A DNA stretch of 6,617 bases from assembly GCA_020851395.1 (NCBI GenBank), contig JADZCW010000187.1, positions 1 through 6,617 on the forward strand, read 5' to 3'. The notes beneath the pieces were generated by a model, which had not been told where the DNA came from, did not search any database, and was given only the letters and a program-made list of their open reading frames with translations. This DNA is from Phycisphaeraceae bacterium. Its GTDB lineage: Bacteria > Planctomycetota > Phycisphaerae > Phycisphaerales > Phycisphaeraceae. Below, piece after piece: positions 1-4,512 of this stretch. The translations under genes were made by a program, and so were the position numbers. Each line of letters opens with the position of its first letter. Position 1 is the stretch's first letter.

Positions 1-190
1 CGGGCAGGCCGACGTCCTCGCCGGAGGTGTGGATGAGCGTCCAGGGGTAGGTCTTTAAGAGCTCGTCGCAGCGCGGCGTCTTGGCGAGCTTGATGGCGTT
101 GAATTTGTCGTGCTCGGGATGCGGGTTGCGACCCCAGCCGTCGCGGACGATGACGATGCCGGGGCGCTTGGTCGGGGTGGTGGCGGGCAA
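1..190 (-). CDS. gpmI: 2,3-bisphosphoglycerate-independent phosphoglycerate mutase, N-terminal fragment
   Basis: Cytosolic glycolytic/gluconeogenic enzyme interconverting 3- and 2-phosphoglycerate using two Mn ions and a phosphoserine intermediate. The 63 visible residues begin at a TTG codon and match the family's N terminus: IVIVRDGWG at residues 12-20, where Asp17 is the expected first metal ligand; NAIKLAKTP at 31-39; and GEDVGLP at 57-63. The catalytic serine (family motif GNSEVGH) would lie a few residues further on, outside the window, so about 450 residues are missing. No ATG or GTG is available near the conserved start. The TTG at 190 sits 6 bases after a GGAG (200-197), whereas the in-frame TTG at 196 directly abuts it, so 190 is preferred. 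An arginine stands before DGWG where most homologues I recall have a hydrophobic residue or Leu. It diverges from the zinc-ribbon gene at 300. The identification is firm and the exact start is less so. Confidence 0.9.
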   Translation of the reverse strand, partial: MPATTPTKRPGIVIVRDGWGRNPHPEHDKFNAIKLAKTPRCDELLKTYPWTLIHTSGEDVGLP

Positions 191-196
191 GGGCAA

Positions 197-200
197 CTCC
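197..200 (-). promoter_or_regulatory. Ribosome binding site of gpmI (decides a TTG start)
   Basis: On the minus strand GGAG is followed after 6 bases by TTG at 190. It is the only Shine-Dalgarno-like sequence near the conserved N terminus, and it favours this TTG over the one 2 codons upstream. Confidence 0.5.
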
Positions 201-299
201 TGTCGATCTATAAGGGGAATAGGACCTGGCGGGCGGATGATTGTAAAAGATCCTGGGGGCATCGGCATGGGGGGCCTGTGAAGAGGTAGGATCGGGCAC

Positions 300-617
300 A
301 TGAGACAAGGGCTGGTCTATTTCTGCGAGGCCTGCGGGTACGACCTGCGCGGCTCGGCGCGTGTCGGACGCTGCCCGGAGTGCGGGGCGGAGTACGACAT
401 GAAGGTCGGCCGGGGCGTGCGGCACGAGGTGTCGGACGATCAGCAGCTGATCGAGAACATCCAGGGCGGGGCGGCCAAGTTGCTGCGGATCGCGGCACTG
501 GTGGCGCTGCTGGGGGCCGGGGGGCTCATGATCTGGGGGAAGCTGGGATACGCGGTGACGACGGCCATCGCGGCGGGGGTCATTTACGCGGTGGGGGTGG
601 TCGCCAAGCCCAAATAG
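300..617 (+). CDS. Small zinc-ribbon protein with a membrane-spanning C-terminal half
   Basis: I do not recognise a named function. The 105-residue protein starts with a compact zinc ribbon: Cys9-x2-Cys12 followed by GYDLRG, then Cys25-x2-Cys28 in CPECG. These four cysteines should bind one zinc ion. A charged linker (about 30-60, with DDQQLIENIQ) leads to two likely transmembrane segments at about 61-79 and 82-101, ending in AKPK. The ribbon should therefore sit on the cytoplasmic face. The same ribbon recurs at the C terminus of the RDD protein at 4513-5184. The ATG at 300 places the ribbon right at the N terminus, and purine-rich AGAGG and AGGA lie 8-16 bases upstream. The gene diverges from gpmI and converges on plsY, 15 bases from the plsY stop codon, so it is probably transcribed alone. 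This ribbon type is familiar to me from planctomycetes, but the partner and role are unknown. Confidence 0.78.
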   Translation: MRQGLVYFCEACGYDLRGSARVGRCPECGAEYDMKVGRGVRHEVSDDQQLIENIQGGAAKLLRIAALVALLGAGGLMIWGKLGYAVTTAIAAGVIYAVGVVAKPK

Positions 618-637
618 TGACAGCTATGCCGGTCACT
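615..637. terminator. Weak hairpin between convergent genes
   Basis: AGTGAC (615-620) is repeated inverted as GTCACT (632-637) with an 11-base loop. It spans the junction between the zinc-ribbon gene and plsY, overlapping both stop codons. The stem is only 6 bp and there is no T-run, so a terminator role is only suggested by position. Confidence 0.25.
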
Positions 638-1289
638 GGCGCTTCTGGCCGACCTTGGACTCCGTGCCGGCCAGTAGGCGCTGGATGTTCGAGCGGTGGC
701 GAACGATCACCAGCAGGGCGAGCAGCGAGGTGACGACCAGATAGGGCGTCAGGTACGAGATTGCTTGGCGTCTGATCTGCCCCTCGATCAGCAGCGTGAC
801 GGGCAGGCTGACGGCGGCGACGATCGAGGCGAGGCTGACGTAGTGAAAGGTCTTGACCAGGGCCACCCAAACGACCAGGGCGGTCACGGCCGGCAGGGTC
901 AGCACGGGGTAGAAGCCCAGGAGTACGCCAAGGCTCGTGGCCACGCCCTTGCCCCCTCGGAACTTGAGCCAGACGGGAAAGACATGTCCCACCACGGCGG
1001 CGGCGGCGACGGCGAGCCATCGCCATGTGTCGGCCGCGGGCAGGTCGCGCCTACCTAGCCAGCCCATCACCGCGCCGGCGATCAGCACGGGCAAGAGGCC
1101 CTTGAGCACGTCCAGGACGAAGCAGAGCACGCCCCACTTGCGTCCGAGGACGCGGCCGGCGTTGGTCGCGCCGACGTTGCCCGAGCCGGCCTTGCGGATG
1201 TCCACGCCGCGTGTCCAGCCGATCAAGAGGCCGAAGGGGATCGATCCGACGAGGTAAGCACCGATCAGGCAGGGCCACCATGCGTTCAT
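633..1289 (-). CDS. plsY: Acyl-phosphate:glycerol-3-phosphate acyltransferase PlsY
   Basis: Integral inner-membrane enzyme that moves an acyl group from acyl-phosphate (made by PlsX) to sn-glycerol-3-phosphate, giving lysophosphatidic acid, the first step of phospholipid synthesis in most bacteria. The 218-residue product has the usual family length and all three conserved cytoplasmic motifs: GSGNVGATN at 35-43, GHVFP...FRGGKGVAT at 101-118 and HRSNIQRLLAGTE at 198-210. It also has the N-terminal YLVGSIPFG (12-20) and a DVLKG motif (60-64). Hydrophobic helices lie between the motifs. The ATG at 1289 is preferred because AGGA (1301-1298) precedes it by 8 bases. The in-frame ATG at 1298 would add MPR and has the AGG directly against it. 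plsX is not in the window. It diverges from the promoter at 1374-1402. Confidence 0.97.
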   Translation of the reverse strand: MNAWWPCLIGAYLVGSIPFGLLIGWTRGVDIRKAGSGNVGATNAGRVLGRKWGVLCFVLDVLKGLLPVLIAGAVMGWLGRRDLPAADTWRWLAVAAAAVVGHVFPVWLKFRGGKGVATSLGVLLGFYPVLTLPAVTALVVWVALVKTFHYVSLASIVAAVSLPVTLLIEGQIRRQAISYLTPYLVVTSLLALLVIVRHRSNIQRLLAGTESKVGQKRQ

Positions 1290-1373
1290 GCGCGGCATCC
1301 TATCAAGTCACTGGCGAGCGAGTTAGGCTGTCCACCGGGTGGGGCGGGGCAAAGGACTTTCTCCCTTTTTACG

Positions 1374-1402
1374 TTTACACCCACCCCCGTCAGGGGTATC
1401 AT
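1374..1402 (+). promoter_or_regulatory. Sigma70-like promoter for the plus-strand gene run
   Basis: TTTACA (1374-1379, 5 of 6 to TTGACA) and TATCAT (1397-1402, 5 of 6 to TATAAT) are separated by exactly 17 bases, in a locally AT-richer patch of a GC-rich sequence. Transcription would start near 1409, leaving a leader of about 54 bases before the GTG at 1463. The 3' part of the spacer is a short inverted repeat, CCCC-GTCA-GGGG (1385-1396), abutting the -10 box, where a bound repressor could block polymerase. Prediction from sequence only. Confidence 0.55.
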
Positions 1403-1406
1403 CCTG

Positions 1407-1437
1407 CTGACCGGCGGACGGCAGGTCCGGCCGTCAG
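1407..1437 (+). promoter_or_regulatory. Imperfect inverted repeat at the predicted transcription start
   Basis: Two 13-base arms (1407-1419 and 1425-1437) around a 5-base loop match in 11 of 13 positions. The outer CTGAC/GTCAG and the inner CGGAC/GTCCG blocks are perfect. It starts 4 bases after the -10 box, so it could be an operator in DNA or a 5' stem-loop in the leader. It ends 12 bases before the GGAGG ribosome site and does not hide it. GC-rich sequence produces such repeats by chance, so confidence is modest. Confidence 0.35.
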
Positions 1438-1449
1438 ATCCGACCACTC

Positions 1450-1454
1450 GGAGG
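1450..1454 (+). promoter_or_regulatory. Ribosome binding site deciding a GTG start
   Basis: GGAGG lies 8 bases before the GTG at 1463. This makes GTG a better start than the ATG three codons later, which would leave the site about 17 bases away. Confidence 0.6.
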
Positions 1455-1462
1455 CCACACGC

Positions 1463-1645
1463 GTGAAGAAGATGCTTGGCATCGTGCTGCTCGGGACGTG
1501 GCTGGGTCCGCAGGTTCTGGCAGCCCCCGGGGGCGCCAAGGACAGCGGCGGCGGCGGGGCGGTCATCCTGACGGGGCTGGTGGTGCTGGCCATCGCGGTG
1601 TTCAACCTCTGGTGGCCGGGCGGGGGCGGCTCACGGGGCGAATGA
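1463..1645 (+). CDS. 60-residue secreted or membrane mini-protein, function unknown
   Basis: Not recognised. Read from GTG, the product starts MKKMLGIVLLGTWLGP, a typical signal peptide (basic tip, hydrophobic core) with a plausible signal peptidase cut after VLAA at about residue 21. A Gly-rich spacer (22-32, with GAKDSGGGG) follows, then one transmembrane helix at about 33-50 (AVILTGLVVLAIAVFNLWW) and a short glycine-rich tail PGGGGSRGE. If the signal peptide is not cut it would be a two-helix hairpin. Support for translation is the strong GGAGG 8 bases upstream, the good promoter at 1374-1402, and an ATGA overlap with the next small frame. A protein of this size and composition could be a membrane-complex accessory subunit, but nothing here identifies a partner. 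Confidence 0.65.
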   Translation: MKKMLGIVLLGTWLGPQVLAAPGGAKDSGGGGAVILTGLVVLAIAVFNLWWPGGGGSRGE

Positions 1646-1728
1646 GCAGGCGACGCGACGACGTGGGGAAGGCGTGGCGTCGCGAGCGTGCGAAGATTGG
1701 CGCGTCCAAGTCGAGCAAGGAGACTTGA
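1642..1728 (+). CDS. Possible 28-residue basic peptide in a translational coupling chain
   Basis: A short frame whose ATG overlaps the previous stop codon (ATGA, 1642-1645) and whose TGA ends one base before the next ATG at 1730. The predicted product begins MSRRRDDVGKAWRRERAKIG and ends KSSKET. Ten of its 28 residues are Lys or Arg, with no hydrophobic segment. It has no strong ribosome site of its own, so it would depend on ribosomes finishing the 60-residue gene. The perfect stop/start junctions at both ends are the only support. It may simply carry ribosomes to the next gene, or be a chance frame. No family is recognised. Confidence 0.33.
   Translation: MSRRRDDVGKAWRRERAKIGASKSSKET
1717..1722 (+). 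promoter_or_regulatory. Strong ribosome binding site for the gene at 1730
   Basis: AAGGAG with a 7-base spacer to ATG 1730. It sets this start rather than the in-frame GTG at 1688, which would add 14 arginine-rich residues ahead of the membrane anchor. Confidence 0.65.
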
Positions 1729-1729
1729 T

Positions 1730-2023
1730 ATGACCCGACGATCCCTGTCTGTCCTGGCGGCGATCAACGTGGTGCTGCTGGCGGCGCTGGTGCTGACGGT
1801 GCTGTGGCCGGAGCGGCCGGTCATGGCCCAGTCGATCAGCCGCGGCGGTGACTTCGCCATGCTCACCGGCGAGCCCAGCAGCGGCAGCGGGCAGAACGTC
1901 TTCCTGATCGACCTCCGCTCCGGCGACGTGGCGGTGCTGACCTTCAGCTCGGCCAACAACAGCTTCAACTTCATCGACCAGCGCAACCTGCCCGAGGACA
2001 TTCAGCTGCGGCCGGCACGTTGA
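1730..2023 (+). CDS. Membrane-anchored small protein, first of two probable tandem paralogues
   Basis: Not recognised. The 97-residue product has a basic N terminus (MTRRS), one hydrophobic segment at about residues 7-26 (anchor or signal peptide; VMAQ at 31-34 could be a cleavage site), and then a short extracytoplasmic domain. That domain contains GGDFAMLTG (39-47), a Ser/Gly-rich linker, NVFLIDLRSGDVAVL (56-70) and a polar tail NNSFNFIDQRNLPEDIQL. The pattern of aromatic/hydrophobic strand, variable linker, then (V/L)F(L/V)ID recurs in the next gene at the same spacing, which suggests duplication. VFLIDLRSGDVAVL resembles a single beta-propeller or PQQ-like blade, but one blade cannot form a propeller alone. 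It sits 42 bases ahead of its partner in a run leading to bioB. Function unknown. Confidence 0.8.
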   Translation: MTRRSLSVLAAINVVLLAALVLTVLWPERPVMAQSISRGGDFAMLTGEPSSGSGQNVFLIDLRSGDVAVLTFSSANNSFNFIDQRNLPEDIQLRPAR

Positions 2024-2065
2024 CAGGTTGTTCGACGGATCGAGCCTTCGCCCTGGAAGCCCACC

Positions 2066-2419
2066 ATGAAGAACACGACTCGCATCACGCTCGCGTGCTA
2101 CGGCCTGCTGGCCTCGGCCATGGTCCTCGCCGGGCTGCTGATCGTGCAGCTCCAGCACCGCCAGCCCGACCTGCTGCCTGCCGCCCAGGCGAACATGCTG
2201 CTGACGGCGGACCAGTACAGCTTCCTGACCGCACGCACGCGGAACAACGAGGACGGCCTGTTCGTCATCGACAACCGCGAGCGCAAGCTCCTGATCTACC
2301 GCATCGATACCAGCCGCAAACGCATGGAGCCGCTGCAGATCATCGACATCGACCAGATCTTCAGGCAGATACGGCAGGACAACCGCCGCGACGAGCGGAA
2401 CAACCGGGGGCCGCGCTGA
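2066..2419 (+). CDS. Membrane-anchored small protein, second of two probable tandem paralogues
   Basis: Not recognised. The 117-residue product has an N-terminal hydrophobic helix at about residues 8-29 and then an extracytoplasmic domain with ADQYSFLTARTR (48-59), GLFVIDNRERKLLIYRID (64-81) and a charged C-terminal stretch (IDIDQIFRQIRQDNRRDERNNR) that may be helical. It aligns by eye with the preceding protein: (D)(Q/-)(Y/F)xxLT, a linker of 10-11 residues, then (L/V)F(V/L)ID(N/L)R. The C-terminal charged helix is extra. GGAAG lies 6 bases before ATG 2066. Adjacency in the same orientation suggests the two proteins are made together and may pair, but no enzyme motif is visible in either. 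Confidence 0.83.
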   Translation: MKNTTRITLACYGLLASAMVLAGLLIVQLQHRQPDLLPAAQANMLLTADQYSFLTARTRNNEDGLFVIDNRERKLLIYRIDTSRKRMEPLQIIDIDQIFRQIRQDNRRDERNNRGPR

Positions 2420-2427
2420 TCGTCGAC

Positions 2428-2454
2428 GCGGGACGGCGGGCACGACGCCCCCGC
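2428..2454 (+). other. GC-rich hairpin in the leader of bioB
   Basis: GCGGG (2428-2432) and GGC (2435-2437) can pair with GCC (2447-2449) and CCCGC (2450-2454), giving an 8 bp stem with a 2-base bulge and a 9-base loop. It lies in the 75-base gap before bioB. No T-run follows, so it is not a classical terminator. It could weaken read-through from the small-protein genes, or be chance in GC-rich DNA. Confidence 0.25.
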
Positions 2455-2494
2455 ACATGGACTCACACTCTCATCCACAGGCAGTGACTTCCTT

Positions 2495-3661
2495 ATGACT
2501 ACCTTCGCGACACAGACCTCCACGCAGCGCATCGCCGAACTGGCTGGTTTCGTCCTGAGCGGGCGGGACCTCTCGCTCGACGAAGCCCGCGAGCTGACGG
2601 CCGTCGAGGGCGACGACCTGTTCGATCTGTTCTTCTGGGCCAACAAGATCCGCATCCAGCGATTCGGTCGGTCGGTCAAGTTCTGCTCGATCGTCGCCTC
2701 CAAGGTCGGGGCGTGCTCGGAGGACTGCGGGTACTGCACGCAGTCGAAGTTCCACGCGACGCACGTCACGCCGAGCAAGATGACGGTTGACGAGATGGTC
2801 AGCGCCGCCGAGGAGGCCAAGGCCAACGGGGCCAGCTCGTTCGGCCTGGTCAACTCCGGCCGCGGGCCGACCGAACGCGAGCTGGACTGGATGGAGCCCT
2901 TCTTCCGAAAGACAGCCCAGGAGGGCACGATCCGCCCCTGCGCGACGCTGGGCGAGCTGACCGAGTCCCAGGCCCAGCGACTCCGCGACATGGGCGTGCT
3001 GCGCGTCAACCACAACCTCGAGACCAGCCGGCGGCACTTCCCCAACATCATCTCGACCCACAGCTACGAGGACCGTATCAAGACGATCCGCATCGCCAAG
3101 GCGGCCGGGCTGTCGATCTGCTCCGGCGGGATCTTCGGCATGGGCGAGGCGTGGGATGACCGGCTGGACATGGCCCTGGAGCTGCGCGAGCTCGGGGCGG
3201 ACGTGATCCCGATCAACTTCCTCAACGCCATGCCCGGCACGCCGGTCTACGACCGCAAGCTCGAGCCGCTGACGCCCCTCGAGGCCTTGCACATCGTGGC
3301 CGTGTATCGCTTCGTGCTGCCGGACCGCGAGCTCAAGATCGCCGGCGGACGCGAGAAGATCCTGCGCGACATGCAGAGCTGGATGTTCTTCGCCGGCGGG
3401 TCGAGCTTCCTGATCGGCAACTACCTGACCACCTTCGGCCGCACGCCGGCGCAGGACCACCAGATGCTCAAGGACCTGGGCCTGCCCTACGCGACCTTCG
3501 ACGAGATCGAGCACGAGGCGGATCCCTCGACGGCCCGCGCCGACGGCCCAACCGACGGCCTGATGGTCCGCCGGCCCGGGGCGATGATGAGCCTGCCCGT
3601 GGTCAACCAGGGCGAGAAACTCAAGGCCCACGAGCACGGCGGGTCGTGCTGCAGCAGGTAA
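2495..3661 (+). CDS. bioB: Biotin synthase (radical SAM), variant auxiliary-cluster site
   Basis: Cytosolic last step of biotin synthesis: inserts sulfur into dethiobiotin. The 388-residue protein has the radical-SAM motif Cys74-x3-Cys78-x2-Cys81 in CSEDCGYCTQS, then NHNLETS (172-178), CSGGIFGMGE (209-218), PINFLNAMPGTP (239-250) and AGGRE (283-287). Relative to E. coli, the auxiliary-cluster ligands Cys128, Cys188 and Arg260 correspond to Cys149, Cys209 and Arg286. The Cys97 position, in an ungapped stretch (FGLVNSGRGP against FCMGAAWKNP), is Gly117. Cys64 (KFCSIV) is an extra cysteine near the radical-SAM site. The enzyme core ends near residue 331; about 57 further residues, absent from the 346-residue E. 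coli enzyme, end in HEHGGSCCSR. There is no strong ribosome site before ATG 2495, but homology begins soon after it. No other bio genes are visible. The family call is firm; the cluster chemistry is open. Confidence 0.95.
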   Translation: MTTFATQTSTQRIAELAGFVLSGRDLSLDEARELTAVEGDDLFDLFFWANKIRIQRFGRSVKFCSIVASKVGACSEDCGYCTQSKFHATHVTPSKMTVDEMVSAAEEAKANGASSFGLVNSGRGPTERELDWMEPFFRKTAQEGTIRPCATLGELTESQAQRLRDMGVLRVNHNLETSRRHFPNIISTHSYEDRIKTIRIAKAAGLSICSGGIFGMGEAWDDRLDMALELRELGADVIPINFLNAMPGTPVYDRKLEPLTPLEALHIVAVYRFVLPDRELKIAGGREKILRDMQSWMFFAGGSSFLIGNYLTTFGRTPAQDHQMLKDLGLPYATFDEIEHEADPSTARADGPTDGLMVRRPGAMMSLPVVNQGEKLKAHEHGGSCCSR

Positions 3662-3691
3662 ACCAGTATCCAATGGGGTGGATGGAAATCG

Positions 3692-4345
3692 ATGAATCTA
3701 AGCCGTCTCCCGCGCCGTCTGCTCGTCCATCACCTGCCGATAGCCGTGCTGACGGTCGCCGCCTGCTGGATCGTCAGTCGCTTCTTGCTTGATTCGCCCG
3801 ACGCCAAGTTCCGCTGGTCGATGGGCACGGCCTACGTAGCGACGGCCGAGATGGCCTTCGTGCTGTCGATCGGAACGTGGAATCTGCTGCGTGGACGGAC
3901 GAACCCCGTCTCGAGCGATTTTCGCCGCGACCTGGCCATCTGGGCGGGGCTGACCTGTCTCGTCCACGTCGCCGTGGGCTGGCAGGTGCACATGGGCCAC
4001 ATGTGGCTCTACTTCTTCAAGGCCCGCGAAGGGGCGGAGGCCTGGACGCTGCGCGACGACCTGTTCGGCTGGGCAAACTACGTCGGCCTGGCCGCCGGGA
4101 TGATCGCGCTGGTCCTGCTGGTCACCAGCAACGACGTCTCGATCCGCTCGCTGGGCCGAGGTGTCTGGAAGAACCTCCAGCGCACCGCCTACCTGCTGAT
4201 CCTCCTGACCTTCGCCCACGGCCTGATGTTTCAGGTGATCGAGAAGAGAGAGTGGGCCTGGATCGCCGTGCTGAGCGTGATGCTCGGCTGGATCCTGGCC
4301 GCTCAGTCGGCGGGTGTGACGGCGCGGCGGGCGAAAACGACATGA
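3692..4345 (+). CDS. Ferric-reductase-like / MsrQ-like haem b membrane protein
   Basis: Predicted inner-membrane protein of 217 residues with about six transmembrane helices (near 14-33, 46-66, 81-99, 126-145, 164-183 and 188-206). It fits the ferric-reductase-like transmembrane domain family, whose short members include MsrQ, the haem subunit that feeds electrons to the periplasmic methionine sulfoxide reductase MsrP. Candidate haem ligands are His92 in the third helix (LVHVAVGW) and His176 in the fifth (LLTFAHG), preceded by the family-like basic loop LGRGVWKNLQR. His100 and His103 (VHMGHMW) lie just after the third helix and could bind a second haem or metal. There is no FAD/NAD-binding domain, so an external electron donor is needed. 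It lies 30 bases after bioB on the same strand and could be co-transcribed. No msrP is visible, so I give no gene symbol. Confidence 0.83.
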   Translation: MNLSRLPRRLLVHHLPIAVLTVAACWIVSRFLLDSPDAKFRWSMGTAYVATAEMAFVLSIGTWNLLRGRTNPVSSDFRRDLAIWAGLTCLVHVAVGWQVHMGHMWLYFFKAREGAEAWTLRDDLFGWANYVGLAAGMIALVLLVTSNDVSIRSLGRGVWKNLQRTAYLLILLTFAHGLMFQVIEKREWAWIAVLSVMLGWILAAQSAGVTARRAKTT

Positions 4346-4512
4346 CCGGCCGGGGCATGATCCGTTTCGTCAATCCGCCGCCATCATCGGCCATGAGCAT
4401 CTGATTTCGCTGGCCAAACCGATTGCCGAATGATAAATTGTCGGGCGTATCGGCCGGCTGCGAATCAGTCTTTCTTCAACGCCCGCTGTTCTGGCGGGAT
4501 GGAGCGTGTTCG
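4346..4512 (+). other. Intergenic region before the RDD gene
   Basis: These 167 bases are locally less GC-rich than the genes, with AATGATAAATTG at 4428-4439. That would suit a promoter, but I find no -35/-10 pair at 16-18 base spacing that I would defend. An in-frame ATG at 4423 would extend the following protein by 30 residues. No convincing terminator for the upstream gene is seen. Confidence 0.4.
4501..4504 (+). promoter_or_regulatory. Ribosome binding site deciding the RDD gene start
   Basis: GGAG with an 8-base spacer to ATG 4513. It favours this start over the in-frame ATG at 4423, whose extra 30 residues have no membrane helix or domain signal. Confidence 0.6.

Noticed and set aside
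1332..1342. CCACCGGGTGG near-palindrome upstream of plsY
   Set aside because: It is a short GC-rich repeat easily expected by chance, with no recognisable promoter for plsY beside it.
1211..1645. A longer version of the 60-residue gene starting at 1211
   Set aside because: It would begin inside plsY and cross the promoter and the ribosome site; the part before 1463 has no protein-like character.
1631..2458. A 275-codon minus-strand frame opposite the two small membrane proteins
   Set aside because: The plus-strand frames have membrane anchors, ribosome sites and mutual similarity, whereas this frame has only a biased composition. I considered it because the plus-strand proteins are themselves unknown.
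2020..2487. A 155-codon plus-strand frame overlapping the second paralogue
   Set aside because: It is a +1-type shadow, rich in His, Pro, Arg and Ala. The overlapping frame from 2066 has a membrane helix and paralogue similarity.
2420..2494. A riboswitch or BirA operator before bioB
   Set aside because: The gap is only 75 bases, I see no conserved aptamer fold, and there is no TTGTxAAC-type inverted operator. Only a GC-rich hairpin is present.
2471..3673. A 400-codon open frame on the minus strand covering bioB
   Set aside because: It is the antisense shadow of a certain biotin synthase gene. Its product is rich in Arg, Ala, Gly, Asp and Val with no domain, as expected from GC-rich antisense codons.
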